From assembly GCF_020535565.1 (NCBI RefSeq), contig NZ_CP084758.1, forward strand, positions 1,515,501-1,579,500: a DNA stretch of 64,000 bases, given 5' to 3'. The notes under the pieces are model-generated. The model did no database searches, was not told the origin of the DNA, and saw only the letters and a program-made list of their open reading frames with translations. A program made the position numbers and the translations under genes. The stretch is from Shinella sp. XGS7. GTDB lineage: Bacteria; Pseudomonadota; Gammaproteobacteria; Burkholderiales; Burkholderiaceae_C. Below, piece after piece: positions 41,261 to 50,331 of this stretch (the stretch's first letter is position 1; every line of letters begins with the position of its first letter).

Positions 41261-42636
41261 GCCGCCTGCGGCGCCTCGGGCCGCTGCGCCAGCAGGCGCT
41301 TGCGCACCGCGTGGATATTGCTGCGCAGCGCGTAGAGCTCCTCGGCATAGGACAGGGGCACGGTGATGCGGTGGGCCACGCGGTCCAGCTCATCCAGCTC
41401 GTCCAGCAGGGCCTCGCGCTCGCCGCTGCCGGTTTCCAGCTTGGCCTCTACCTCGCGCAGGCGCGCGTACCAGCGGAACACGCGCGAGCGCACGCGGAAG
41501 GTGTAGAGCGGCGGGATCACGCGCGAGAGCGGCAGCATCAGCACCAGCAGACCGCCGATCACCAGCCACATGCGCTCCAGCAGATTGCCGGCCCAAAAGG
41601 GCAGGTAGCGCGCCCAGGCCGGCGGCGTGCCGTTGATGGCGCGGTCGCCCTCGGGGCTGACCGGCAGCTCGCTGGTGCGGGTGTTGGGGAAGTCGCGCGC
41701 GCCATTGAACCAGCCGGCCTCGCCGTGCAGGCCCACGGCCGCCTGGGCAAAGAGCTGGCGCAGGGCGGGGTGGGTGTCCTCACGCGCCAGCAGGGCCGTG
41801 GTGGTGGCCAGCAGGGGCACGTCGCGCGGCGGCAGGTCGGCCGCCAGGTCCACCACGCCGCGCGGCAGGGTCACGGTGGAGAGAAAGGGCAGGTGGCGGC
41901 TGTAGGCCTCGTTCTGCTCGAAGCGCATCAGCGCGATGTTCGGGTCCAGCAGCAGCTCGCGCACCAGGGCCGATTGCGGGGCCGAGATCAGCACTGCCGC
42001 GTCGAGCCGGCCCTTGCGCAGGGCCGTGCCGGCGGCGGCCGGCTCCAGATGGCTGAGGCGGAAGTCGGCCGGGCGCAGCTGGTTCAGCGTGAGCAGCTTT
42101 TCCATGATCTGGGGCACGCCGCTGCCGTCCAGGTCCACATTCACACGCTTGCCGCGCAGCTGGGCCAGGCGCTGCAGCTCGGGCGCGGGCGCGCCGGCCG
42201 CGCGCGGGCCGGCCAGCTCGCGGCGGTAGAACACCCAGATGGCCTCGTAGAACAGGCTGCCCAGGGAGACGATGCCGGCCTCGCCATCGGCCTGCGCATC
42301 GGCCATGCCGCCGCGCACAAAGCCCACCTCGGCCCGGCCCTCGCGCAGCAGGGCCAGATCGTCCTGGGCACCCTGGGTGGCGAGCTGCTGCACCGTGATG
42401 CGCTCGCGCGCCAGGGCCTTGGCGTAACGCTCGCCGAAATTGGCATAGGCGCTGCCGGCCGGGCCGGTGGCCAGGCGCACCTGGCGCGGCGGCTGCGGGT
42501 CCAGCCACCAGTAGGCCGCCACCAGGAGGCCCCCGCCCAGCAGCAGCAGGGGGCCCATGGAGAGCAGCATGTCGCGCAGGTTCTGCAGCAGCAGGCGCAG
42601 GCGGCGGGTGGCGTTCCAGTGGGAGAGGGAGGGCAT
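41158..42636 (-). CDS. TAXI-family TRAP-type solute-binding protein, membrane anchored
   Basis: A 492-residue protein. It has an N-terminal membrane helix (about 22-45), a TAXI-type binding domain (VRLATGPAGSAYANFGERYAKAL; LATQGAQDDLALLREGRAEVGFV; GKRVNVDLDGSG), a second membrane helix near 365-385 and a cytoplasmic coiled coil (REVEAKLETGSGEREALLDELDELD). It resembles the TAXI-like proteins that occur singly without a permease, possibly as sensors. The start at 42636 has CAGGAC before it. The last 35 or so codons (from about 41260 down) run antisense through the foreign part of the GST gene, so the original stop was probably lost when that DNA arrived. Expected family ends lie near RKRLLAQRPEA. 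Confidence 0.82.
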   Translation of the reverse strand: MPSLSHWNATRRLRLLLQNLRDMLLSMGPLLLLGGGLLVAAYWWLDPQPPRQVRLATGPAGSAYANFGERYAKALARERITVQQLATQGAQDDLALLREGRAEVGFVRGGMADAQADGEAGIVSLGSLFYEAIWVFYRRELAGPRAAGAPAPELQRLAQLRGKRVNVDLDGSGVPQIMEKLLTLNQLRPADFRLSHLEPAAAGTALRKGRLDAAVLISAPQSALVRELLLDPNIALMRFEQNEAYSRHLPFLSTVTLPRGVVDLAADLPPRDVPLLATTTALLAREDTHPALRQLFAQAAVGLHGEAGWFNGARDFPNTRTSELPVSPEGDRAINGTPPAWARYLPFWAGNLLERMWLVIGGLLVLMLPLSRVIPPLYTFRVRSRVFRWYARLREVEAKLETGSGEREALLDELDELDRVAHRITVPLSYAEELYALRSNIHAVRKRLLAQRPEAPQAAQSRSGAPSGKNLRKGRPSSTARAKDGRASRRFR

Positions 42637-42753
42637 GTCCTGAGGGGCTTTCTTGCGGGGTGTCGGTGCGCTGCCGCAAGCATAGTGGGCGCCGGACCGC
42701 CCTCGGCCCACCCCCGGCGCCGGGCCGATGTGCGCCCCCTCAGGTCCGCCGGC

Positions 42754-43725
42754 TCAGGCCCGCGCCGCTTGCCGCCGCTGGCGGACTCGCCAGCCCAGCA
42801 GCATCAGCAGCCCGCTGCCCAGCAGGGCCCAGCTGCCGGGCTCGGGCACGGCGGCCACCCGCAGGTCCACCCCCGGCACGGACTGCACGCTCCACTGGCT
42901 CAGGGTCTGGCCGCTGCTGTCCAGCACCTGGCTGATGCCGCCCCAGCGCAGGGTGTGCGAGAAGTCGGCATCGCCGTGATAGTCGATGAAGCCGCCGCCC
43001 GCGCCGGCCGTGACGCTCACGGCCACATGCGTCCACATCTGCAGGGAGACCTGGCTCCAGTCCCCGAAGACAAAAGGCACGCGCATCTCCAGGACGCCGC
43101 TCACGCCCTGGCCCTTGGTCTGGGTGCCGGCGTAGTTGCTGGCGACATCCAGGCAGTGGTTGGCCCCGTTGCTGCCGCAGTCCAGGGCGCCGAAGCCGCT
43201 GCCCCACAGCATCACGTAGGCCCGTCCGCTGGCGCTGCTGCCGTTGTTGCTGCTGTAGAAGCCCGGGTCCAGCACCACGTCGCCGCTCACCAACAAGGGA
43301 ACCACCATGGTGCCCCGCTGGCCGTGCAGCGCCGGATCGTCGATGAGGAAGGGCACCGTGACCTGGGCGTTGGCATCGGCCAGCGCGTTGGCGCCGTAGT
43401 AGCCGGTGTTGGTGCGGGCCCAGGCGCGTCCGAAGGATCGCAGCTTGATGAGGGTGGCGCTGACCTCGCCGATGGCGGTGGCGAACTGCATGGAGCCGAA
43501 GCTGCCGTCCGGCGCCCCGGTGAGGTCGGAGGCATCCAGCCGGCCGCTGAGCACCGTGCCGGGAACGCCGACCAGGTCCTGGCGCTGGGTGTCGTGATAG
43601 GCCGCGGCATTGAGCCAGAGCTGGCTCTGGCCCGTCGGGGTCTGGGCCTGGGCGGCCAGCGAGCACAGGGCCAGCAGGCCTGGGTTCAGCCAGCGCAGAA
43701 GGGGCGAACGGACGTGATGTGTCAT
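42754..43725 (-). CDS. PEP-CTERM sorted exported protein
   Basis: A 323-residue protein with a signal peptide (LNPGLLALCSLAAQAQ, cleavage near residue 30) and a beta-rich mature domain with many Gly, Ser and Asn. The C-terminus is a PEP-CTERM signal: VPEPGSWALLGSGLL, hydrophobic helix, RVRQRRQ. The body resembles choice-of-anchor/secretory domains of such proteins, with no visible catalytic motif. Two Cys (ALDCGSNGANHCLD) may pair. Start 43725 is chosen because AGGA lies 8 nt upstream; an ATG three codons earlier is possible. It would be processed by an exosortase encoded elsewhere and belongs to the extracellular matrix or surface set. Confidence 0.82.
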   Translation of the reverse strand: MTHHVRSPLLRWLNPGLLALCSLAAQAQTPTGQSQLWLNAAAYHDTQRQDLVGVPGTVLSGRLDASDLTGAPDGSFGSMQFATAIGEVSATLIKLRSFGRAWARTNTGYYGANALADANAQVTVPFLIDDPALHGQRGTMVVPLLVSGDVVLDPGFYSSNNGSSASGRAYVMLWGSGFGALDCGSNGANHCLDVASNYAGTQTKGQGVSGVLEMRVPFVFGDWSQVSLQMWTHVAVSVTAGAGGGFIDYHGDADFSHTLRWGGISQVLDSSGQTLSQWSVQSVPGVDLRVAAVPEPGSWALLGSGLLMLLGWRVRQRRQAARA

Positions 43726-43913
43726 GGCGAACATCCTGGGTTCGGCAGGCCCGGAACTGCTGCGGGCCTTGTGTCGGCGCAATGTACTGCCGTCGGGCGC
43801 CGCATCGGGCCTGTGTCGGGTGTTCGGGCGACATGGCTTTCTAGGGGGCGGCCCAGCGGCGGGCGCGCAGGCCGACGCCCCTCTGTAACCCCCGTCGGCC
43901 TAAGATGCCGGCC

Positions 43914-44294
43914 ATGAGAATCGCCCTGATTGCCCACGACCACAAGAAGAACGCCATGGTGGCCCTGGCCGCCGAGTTCGCCGAGTTTTTGCAGCGCTGC
44001 GAGCTGATCGCCACCGGCACTACCGGCGGCCGCCTGCGGGCCGAGGTGGGCCTGAGCCGCGTCGAGTGCGTGCTCTCCGGCCCCCTGGGGGGCGACTTGC
44101 AGATCGGCGCGCGCCTGGCGGTGGGCGAGCTGGACGGCGTGATCTTTCTGCGCGACCCCATGACGCCCCAGCCCCACGAGCCCGACATCAACGCCCTGGT
44201 GCGCGCCTGCGATGTGCACGATGTGCCCTGCGCCACCAATGTGTCCGGCGCCCGGCTGATGCTGGCGGCCTGGGCGGCGAAGATGCCGGCCTGA
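43914..44294 (+). CDS. mgsA: Methylglyoxal synthase
   Basis: A 126-residue enzyme that converts dihydroxyacetone phosphate to methylglyoxal and phosphate, a bypass of lower glycolysis under phosphate limitation. Conserved elements are [13 protein letters not shown] (phosphate-binding His and Lys), [23 protein letters not shown] (catalytic Asp in GGD) and [28 protein letters not shown]. The size is slightly shorter than the E. coli enzyme. An ATG three codons upstream (43905) is possible; neither start has a good ribosome site. It stands alone between a PEP-CTERM gene on the other strand and the cupin gene. Confidence 0.93.
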   Translation: MRIALIAHDHKKNAMVALAAEFAEFLQRCELIATGTTGGRLRAEVGLSRVECVLSGPLGGDLQIGARLAVGELDGVIFLRDPMTPQPHEPDINALVRACDVHDVPCATNVSGARLMLAAWAAKMPA

Positions 44295-44411
44295 GGCTGC
44301 GCTGGGGGCAGGAGGGCGGGCAGGCCGCTTGCTCGAAAACCCGCTTTCCCTCGGGCCGCGGCGCGGCACACTGGCCGCATCCCTTCAGGACCCACGCCAG
44401 GAGATCACGCC

Positions 44412-44948
44412 ATGCCCCAGCCTCCCATCCTGAATCTCAACGAGGTGCCGCTCACGCCGCGGCCGGCCGAGTTCGCGCCCGAGGGGCCGGCGGCCGAGCA
44501 GTTCGCCCTGAGCAGCGCGCCCCTGGGCCGCCAGCTGGGTGCGCGCAAGCTGGGCTACAGCCTGTGCGCCGTGCCGCCGGGCAAGGCGGCCTATCCCTTC
44601 CACAGCCACCGCGAGAACGAGGAGATGTTCCTGGTGCTGCGCGGCCGTGGTGAGCTGCGCCTTGGCGAGGCGGTGCATGCGCTGCGCGAGGGCGATGTCG
44701 TGGCCTGTCCGCCGGGCGGCCCCGAGACGGCCCACCAGATCCGCAACACCGGGGAGGAGGAACTGCGCTATCTGGCCGTCAGCACCCGGCTCAGCCCGGA
44801 GATCTGCGACTACCCGGACAGCGGCAAGTTCGGCGTCTACGCCGATCTGGGCCAGGGCCCGGACGGGCAGCCCGCCTACTTCTACTTCATGGGCCGTGAG
44901 GCGCAGATGCTGGACTACTGGGCCGGCGAGGGCGGCAACCCGGGCTGA
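44412..44948 (+). CDS. Cupin-domain protein
   Basis: A 178-residue single-domain cupin. Motif 1 reads PFHSHRENEEMFLVLRGRGELRLG (metal ligands His, His, Glu) and the second motif includes GGPETAHQIRNTGEEELRYLAVS with the final His. The C-terminal extension with PDSGKFGVYADLG and YFYFMGRE is seen in a group of bacterial cupins of unknown substrate, some linked to sugar or aromatic metabolism. CAGGAG precedes the ATG. It converges on the radical SAM gene with 11 bp between stops. It may be a metal-dependent isomerase or dioxygenase, but this is not provable here. Confidence 0.87.
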   Translation: MPQPPILNLNEVPLTPRPAEFAPEGPAAEQFALSSAPLGRQLGARKLGYSLCAVPPGKAAYPFHSHRENEEMFLVLRGRGELRLGEAVHALREGDVVACPPGGPETAHQIRNTGEEELRYLAVSTRLSPEICDYPDSGKFGVYADLGQGPDGQPAYFYFMGREAQMLDYWAGEGGNPG

Positions 44949-44959
44949 GCGCCGCGGCC

Positions 44960-46876
44960 TCAGTCCCGCCCCGCCAGCGCCTTCGCAATCCGGTGCTTGT
45001 TGACCGTGGGCTTGGGCACGCGGATGTCGAACCAGCGGCGCACGTCCTCGTCCAGGCCGATGCCATGCATGAAGTTGTAGATGGCCTTCTTGAGCGCGCG
45101 GCCCAGGGCGTCGTGGTCCACGCCGGTGGGGTCCACAAAGCCCACATCGTTCTTGGCGAAGGGGCTGTCGGGCAGGGGCAGCAGCTGCACCCCGTATGCC
45201 TCGGGGTTCTTGCCCACCGGTGAGTGGACGGTGCAGGCGAAGCGGTGGAAGAAGCCGCTGTGGATGCAGCCGTTCAGGAAGAGCTGGCGCACGTATTCCA
45301 GCGCGTCCACCGTGTCCTGCACCGTCTGCGTGGGGAAGCCATACATCAGATAGGCGTGCACCAGGATGCCGGCATCGGCAAAGCCCTTGGTCACGCGCGC
45401 CACCTGGTCCACCGACACGCCCTTCTTCATCAGGGCCAGCAGGCGGTCCGAGGCCACCTCCAGCCCGCCCGAGATGGCGATGCAGCCGCTGTCGGCCAGC
45501 TGCTGGCACAGCTCGGGCGTGAAGGTCTTCTCGAAGCGGATATTGCCCCACCAGCTGATGGCCGTGCCGCGGCGCTGCAGCTCCTGGGCCAGGGCCTTGA
45601 GCGCCTTGGGCGGCGCGGCCTCGTCCACGAAGTGAAAGCCCGTCTGTCCCGTCTCGGCCACGATGGCCTCGATGCGGTCCACCAGCACCTCGGCCGAGGC
45701 GGCCTCGTAGCGCGAGATGTAGTCCAGCGAGACATCGCAGAAGCTGCATTTCTTCCAGTAGCAGCCATGCGCCACGGTGAGCTTGTTCCAGCGCCCGTCG
45801 CTCCACAGCCGGTTCATGGGGTTGAGCATGTCCAGCAGGGAGAGGTAGCGGTCCAGCGGCAGACCGTCCCAGGTGGGCGTGCCCACCTCATCGAACGGAA
45901 TGTCGGGCTCGCCGCCGAAGTTGATGTAGCGGACCTCGCCGTCCTCGCGCACAAAGGTGCGCACCAGGCGCTGGCGTGAGCGCTGACCTTGGCAGTGCTC
46001 CAGCAGGGCCAGCAGGGGGCGCTCGCCGGCATCCAGGGTGATGTAGTCGATGTGGTCGAAGAGCCGCGGCTCCCGCAGCTCGCGCAGCTCGGTGTTCACG
46101 AAGCCGCCGCCCAGCACCGTCACCACGGCCGGGTTCGCCGCCTTGATGCTCTGCGCAATGCGCAGGGCCGCATACACAGCGCCGGGGAAGGGCACCGACA
46201 GCAGCACCAGCTGCGGCTGGTGGCGCTCCAGGGCTTCCAGCGTGAGCGCGTGCAGGGTCTGGTCCACCAGATTGGGCGGCGCCGCCAGGGCCTGGGCCAG
46301 GGGCTCGAAGGTGGGCTGGGCCGTGGCCAGCTTCTCGGCATAGCGCACGAACTCGAAGCGTTCGTCCACGGCATCGCGCAGCACATCGGCCAGATCGTTC
46401 AGATAGAGCGTGGCCAGATGCCGCGCCCGGTCCTGCAGACCCAGGGCGCCAAAGGCCCAGGCCAGCGGGTCCTCGCCCTCCTCATGGCCCAGGTAAGTGT
46501 CCAACGTGGCGAAGCGCGCGCCCTCGGGCAGCAGGCCGCGGGTGTTGATGCGGTGGGCCAGGGTGGGGTCCTGGCCCTGCAAGAAGGCGATCACCCGCTC
46601 GATGCTGGCCTCATAGCGCGGGTACTCGGCCAGGAAGTGCTGCACCTGGCGGCTGTGGCGCTGCGGCGGCAGGGCCTCGGCCACCTCGCGCAGCCGGGCC
46701 AGGCCGGGGCGCGAGAGCAGGCGCAGCACCAGGCCCAGGGCCAGATCCTCCTGCACCGCCGGCACGCCGCGCGAGCGCAGAAAGCCGGTCAGATAGGCGG
46801 TGGAGGGATAGGGCGTGTTCAGCTGCGTCATCGGCGGGATGAGGCTGAGCACGCGCGGCGGCGTGGCGGCGGACAT
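44960..46876 (-). CDS. B12-binding-type radical SAM protein
   Basis: A 638-residue protein. The N-terminal part (to about 330) resembles a cobalamin-binding Rossmann domain (LVLLSVPFPGAVYAALRIAQSIK, VVTVLGGGFVN). The radical SAM domain follows with the cluster motif HGCYWKKCSFCD: Cys372, Cys377 and Cys380, spaced CX4CX2C rather than the common CX3CX2C. Then come the SAM-binding SGGLEVASDRLL and YLMYGFPTQTVQDT. The B12-binding His motif (DxHxxG) is not visible, so cobalamin binding is uncertain. Relatives include methyltransferases and unknown tailoring enzymes. No biosynthetic cluster surrounds it. It is monocistronic, and the ATG at 46876 agrees with the family's start. Confidence 0.88.
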   Translation of the reverse strand: MSAATPPRVLSLIPPMTQLNTPYPSTAYLTGFLRSRGVPAVQEDLALGLVLRLLSRPGLARLREVAEALPPQRHSRQVQHFLAEYPRYEASIERVIAFLQGQDPTLAHRINTRGLLPEGARFATLDTYLGHEEGEDPLAWAFGALGLQDRARHLATLYLNDLADVLRDAVDERFEFVRYAEKLATAQPTFEPLAQALAAPPNLVDQTLHALTLEALERHQPQLVLLSVPFPGAVYAALRIAQSIKAANPAVVTVLGGGFVNTELRELREPRLFDHIDYITLDAGERPLLALLEHCQGQRSRQRLVRTFVREDGEVRYINFGGEPDIPFDEVGTPTWDGLPLDRYLSLLDMLNPMNRLWSDGRWNKLTVAHGCYWKKCSFCDVSLDYISRYEAASAEVLVDRIEAIVAETGQTGFHFVDEAAPPKALKALAQELQRRGTAISWWGNIRFEKTFTPELCQQLADSGCIAISGGLEVASDRLLALMKKGVSVDQVARVTKGFADAGILVHAYLMYGFPTQTVQDTVDALEYVRQLFLNGCIHSGFFHRFACTVHSPVGKNPEAYGVQLLPLPDSPFAKNDVGFVDPTGVDHDALGRALKKAIYNFMHGIGLDEDVRRWFDIRVPKPTVNKHRIAKALAGRD

Positions 46877-47082
46877 GGCGGGGCGGGGAAAGCAGCGAAG
46901 CTGGCGCGGGGGAGGGCGCTCATTTTGCCAGGGGGGCCGCGGTCGCGGCCCCGCGTGGGCTTTGCGCCGCCCCGCCTGCCCGCCTTTGCGCGCGCCGTCT
47001 TCCTCAGTTTGCGGGACGAACGCCGGCCCGGCCGGGTGCTAGCGTCCCCCGCGGCCATGGTGGCCGCCATGAAAGGTTTGCT

Positions 47083-47535
47083 ATGAAGCGTGTGCTGGCA
47101 AAGGTTCTGGTGGCGGGCTCGCTCGCCTGTGCAACGATCATGCTGCCCCTGCAGGCGCGGGCGGGCGACTGGCCCATGATCCAGGGGGACTTCTGGGAGG
47201 TCACGGGCGTGGTGCTCAAGGGCGGCGGGGCCATGAGCTACGCCAACTTCCTGGCCACCGCCTGGAAGGCGGATCAGGAACACGCCAAGTCCAAGGGCTG
47301 GATCAAGAGCTATATGGTCATGTCCAACGCCTACCCGCGCAAAGGCGAGCCCGACCTCTACCTGGTGGTGGTCACCGAGCGCCTGGCCAGCGGGCCCGAG
47401 GCCGAGAAGCGCAACGACGAATACCTGGCCTGGAAGAAGAAGAGCAACGCCCAGCTGGAGAAGGAGTCGGGCGACCGCGCCGAGGTGCGCGAGATCCAGG
47501 GCAGCATGCTGCTGCAGGAGCTGCGCTTCAAGTGA
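47083..47535 (+). CDS. Exported protein of unknown function
   Basis: A 150-residue protein with a clear signal peptide (VLAKVLVAGSLACATIMLPLQARA, cleavage near residue 27). The mature part, about 120 residues, is charged and helical in its second half (ASGPEAEKRNDEYLAWKKKSNAQLEKESGDRA split by short turns). No motif for catalysis or metal binding is seen. Small periplasmic proteins of this kind occur singly in Burkholderiales. AAAGG precedes the ATG. It lies between the divergent radical SAM gene and the convergent GST gene. Confidence 0.75.
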   Translation: MKRVLAKVLVAGSLACATIMLPLQARAGDWPMIQGDFWEVTGVVLKGGGAMSYANFLATAWKADQEHAKSKGWIKSYMVMSNAYPRKGEPDLYLVVVTERLASGPEAEKRNDEYLAWKKKSNAQLEKESGDRAEVREIQGSMLLQELRFK

Positions 47536-47590
47536 GGGCCGCCCGGCTGTCTGCCTGCCGGGGCCGCCCCGGCAGTGCCACCGGGCCTCC

Positions 47591-48208
47591 TCAGCCCGCC
47601 GTCACCGGATACACGCCCTCGCCATGCGGCGCGGCGCGGAAGGCCGGCTGAGCCTCGGCCCAGGCCGAGAGCGCGCTCAGGTTCGGGTGCGCGGCCGCCG
47701 GCAGCAGGTCCGTGCCCTGATGCATCTGCTGGCTGAAGTGCCAGACCACCGCGGCCGTCAGGCCCGCATCGTCCAGCTGCTGCGGGCGGCCGGCCAGCTC
47801 GGCGTCCAGCAGACGGTAGGCCGTGCGCATCTGCTCGCTCACCCGCGCCAGCCAGGGCTCGTGCAGCTTCTCGGCCGGGCGCACATGGTGCTCGTAGACG
47901 ATCTGCACGCTCTTCTCGCAGGCCGCCAGGGCCAGGCCCGTCAGGCGCATGGCCTGCGCATCGGCCGGCTGGGACAGCCGCCGCCCGGCCAGGGCCTCGG
48001 CATGCAGCAGGATCAGGGTGGAATCCATCAGCACCGTGCCGTCGTCGCAGACCAGGGTGGGCGCCTTCACCACCGGATTGATCTGCCGGAACTCCGCGAT
48101 GCCGCGAAACACCGAGACCGAGCGGTGCGTGAAGGGCAGGTCCAGCAGCTGCAGCGCCACCGCCACGCGACGCACATAGGGCGAATCCAGCATGCCGATC
48201 AGTTCCAT
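47591..48208 (-). CDS. Glutathione S-transferase family protein
   Basis: A 205-residue GST. The N-terminal domain reads MELIGMLDSPYVRRVAVALQ with Ser9 in the catalytic SPYVRRV motif, typical of the bacterial YfcF/YibF-like class. VLMDSTLILLHAEAL forms the glutathione gamma-glutamyl site. The C-terminal helical domain contains LTAAVVWHFSQQM. The start at 48208 is supported by the family start MELIGMLDSP; the longer frame contains no conserved sequence. It diverges from the aldo/keto reductase gene by 154 bp and may be co-regulated with it in detoxification. Confidence 0.9.
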   Translation of the reverse strand: MELIGMLDSPYVRRVAVALQLLDLPFTHRSVSVFRGIAEFRQINPVVKAPTLVCDDGTVLMDSTLILLHAEALAGRRLSQPADAQAMRLTGLALAACEKSVQIVYEHHVRPAEKLHEPWLARVSEQMRTAYRLLDAELAGRPQQLDDAGLTAAVVWHFSQQMHQGTDLLPAAAHPNLSALSAWAEAQPAFRAAPHGEGVYPVTAG

Positions 48209-48362
48209 GGGGTGAGGCTCCGTGTAGGTTGTTGAGAGCGCGCGCGCGCTCGCGAAAGCGCGGGACGCTGGGCAAGACCCGGCACGCGAGCGCCGGGCCG
48301 CATGGGCATAGGATAGGGCCTCGCCGATTCTTGGCCCCATCGCCACGCGCAGGAGTGTTCGC

Positions 48363-49370
48363 ATGCAATACCGTTCCCTGGGCCGCAAGAGCCCGCTGCA
48401 GGTCTCGGCCCTGTGCCTGGGCACCATGATGTTTGCCGACCAGACCGCGCTGGCCGAGGCCCGGTCCATCGTGGACCATGCGGCCGAGCATGGCGTGAAC
48501 TTCATCGACACCGCCGATGTCTACTCCCTGGGCGGCAGCGAGCGCATGGTGGGCGAGCTGCTCCAGGGCCGGCGCCACGACTGGGTGCTGGCCAGCAAGC
48601 TGGGCAACAAGATGTCAGATCGCCCCAATGAGCGCGGCTACTCGCGCGCCTGGGTGCAGCGCGAATGCGAGGCCAGCCTGCAGCGCCTGGGCACCGATCA
48701 CATCGACCTGTACTACCTGCACCGCGACTACCTGGGCCTGGACCTGGAGGAGCCGCTGCGTGCCATCGCGGCGCTCATCGAGCAGGGCAAGATCCGCTAC
48801 TGGGGCCTGTCCAACTTTCGCGGCTTTCGCATTGCCGAGGCGGTGCAGCTGGCGCGCGCGCTCAATATGCCCGCGCCGGTGGCCTGCCAGCCCTACTACA
48901 ACCTGCTCAACCGCCAGCCCGAGGTGGAGATCCTGGCCGCCTGCGATCACTTCGGCCTGGGCGTGGTGCCCTACAGCCCCATCGCCCGCGGCGTGCTCTC
49001 GGGCAAGTACGCGCCCGGCGCCCAGCCGGGCGAGGGCAGCCGTGCCGGCCGTGGCGACAAGCGGATTCTGGAAACCGAGTTCCGCGCAGAGTCGCTGCAG
49101 ATCGCGCAGACCCTCAAGGCCCATTGCGAAGCCACCGGCGGCCGCAGCCTGGCCCACTTCGCCACCGCCTGGGTGCTGGCGCACCGCGCCGTGAGCGCCG
49201 TCATCGCCGGCCCGCGCACCCTGGCCCAGTGGACCGACTACTTCGGCGCGCTGGACCTCACGATCAGCGCCGAGGACGAAGCCCTGGTGGACCGCCTGGT
49301 GCCGCCGGGGCATCCCTCCACGCCGGGGTATCTGGATCCGGCGTATCCGATTGAAGCGAGGCGGGGGTGA
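48363..49370 (+). CDS. Aldo/keto reductase
   Basis: A 335-residue NADPH-dependent oxidoreductase with the AKR barrel. The catalytic tetrad is visible: Asp in FIDTADVYSLGGSE with Tyr in DVYS, Lys in VLASKLGNK and His in YYLHRDYLG. Coenzyme binding is suggested by GVVPYSPIARGVLSG and the C-terminal VIAGPRTLAQ. It resembles the YdhF/YajO/Tas-like group acting on aldehydes and ketones. CAGGAG precedes the ATG at 48363. It is the last host-like gene before the lower-GC islet. Confidence 0.93.
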   Translation: MQYRSLGRKSPLQVSALCLGTMMFADQTALAEARSIVDHAAEHGVNFIDTADVYSLGGSERMVGELLQGRRHDWVLASKLGNKMSDRPNERGYSRAWVQRECEASLQRLGTDHIDLYYLHRDYLGLDLEEPLRAIAALIEQGKIRYWGLSNFRGFRIAEAVQLARALNMPAPVACQPYYNLLNRQPEVEILAACDHFGLGVVPYSPIARGVLSGKYAPGAQPGEGSRAGRGDKRILETEFRAESLQIAQTLKAHCEATGGRSLAHFATAWVLAHRAVSAVIAGPRTLAQWTDYFGALDLTISAEDEALVDRLVPPGHPSTPGYLDPAYPIEARRG

Positions 49371-49493
49371 CGGGCGGGTGGGAAGTGCGGCGAGGTGTTT
49401 TGGGTTGGGGTATTGACCGGCAACCGCTAAGGCGCGTGTCGATGGCGGCCAATACCGGGCAGATTTATTCGCTGGGAAGTCCCTGTAGAGGGC

Positions 49494-49504
49494 TTAGGCG
49501 TCGC
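49494..49504 (+). repeat. Left copy of 11-bp inverted repeat bracketing the DUF2971 gene
   Basis: TTAGGCGTCGC here is inverted at 50321-50331 (GCGACGCCTAA). This copy includes the stop codon region of the DUF2971 gene and itself contains the small palindrome AGGCGTCGCCT. Confidence 0.6.
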
Positions 49505-50315
49505 CTGACAGCAATCCAAGACGCTTCGCTTCAAGATGAGGCGTGTAAGTGACCGGTTCGAACACAACAGAGAAGTCTGACTTGCTACGGCGACCTTGCC
49601 AAAGTTGAACTTCCGGGTTCTGGTTCATGGCGATGAGAGCCAAGATCTCGAACGATGCGAAGGCTGCGTCGGGCCCCACATAGATCCCAGTAAGTGCCTG
49701 GGCCGGGTATGTGTAGAGGGTGCCCGCCTCATCGTGGATGCAGCGCCACTCCTTTTCGTACTGCCAGTCGAGTGCTTTAGTGCAGTAGAGGTCTAGTACC
49801 GCGCTCGAGTCCTCGTCGTCGGTACACAGCAGCGGAAGGATGTCGACCTGCGGCATCTCATCGGTGTACAGAACTTTCCGAGCCTTGGTTAGTGGCGGGT
49901 GGTCGCTACGGAACTCCAAGCAGAAGCCTTTGAAGCGTCCGCCATAGTGAGCCCACATCAGGAGGCTGTCGTTCCGCTCAGAGAAGCAGGTTACGCCCCG
50001 TTTTGATAGAAAGTCGCTGACTGCTTGCTCCAAGACGCCTTGACCCTGGCGTAGTAGCAGGATGCGCAGACCGGCTACATCGAGGTGCAAAAACTGAGTC
50101 CGCACCTGGTCCGGAAGGCCATCTTTTGCGAGGTAGTACCTGCGAATGCGCTCGACATCACTGTCACTTGGTTCCTTGACACTTGGTGACACCGCGCAGT
50201 CGTAGGGATCATTGAATCCGCTCGGCGAAGCGAAGTACACGGCATGATTCTTGAGGTTTTCAAGGGATTGCGCCGTGAAGGACTCGTACTTGTATAGGCG
50301 AGATGGGAGCGGCAT
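49494..50315 (-). CDS. DUF2971 protein
   Basis: A 273-residue protein of DUF2971. Its hallmarks are LYKYESF near the N-terminus, VYFASPSGFNDPYDC, and CFSERNDSLLMWAHYG followed by KGFCLEF. The function of the family is not established; members are frequent in variable genomic regions and some authors suspect a link to toxin or defence roles. The base composition is clearly lower in GC than the flanks, with more A-rich codons (GAA, AAA, AGA). The gene is bracketed by an 11-bp inverted repeat (49494-49504 and 50321-50331), one copy inside its 3' end and one just upstream of the ATG. Confidence 0.85.
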   Translation of the reverse strand: MPLPSRLYKYESFTAQSLENLKNHAVYFASPSGFNDPYDCAVSPSVKEPSDSDVERIRRYYLAKDGLPDQVRTQFLHLDVAGLRILLLRQGQGVLEQAVSDFLSKRGVTCFSERNDSLLMWAHYGGRFKGFCLEFRSDHPPLTKARKVLYTDEMPQVDILPLLCTDDEDSSAVLDLYCTKALDWQYEKEWRCIHDEAGTLYTYPAQALTGIYVGPDAAFASFEILALIAMNQNPEVQLWQGRRSKSDFSVVFEPVTYTPHLEAKRLGLLSGDA

Positions 50316-50320
50316 GAGTT

Positions 50321-50331
50321 GCGACGCCTAA
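50321..50331 (-). repeat. Right copy of 11-bp inverted repeat bracketing the DUF2971 gene
   Basis: GCGACGCCTAA lies 5 bp upstream of the DUF2971 start. Reading on the minus strand, it follows the sequence CTAGTTAGGCG, which includes GTTAGGC, the same heptamer type as integron cassette boundaries. The rest of the site does not form a proper attC (see rejected list). The gap from here to 50561 holds nothing else recognisable. Confidence 0.55.
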
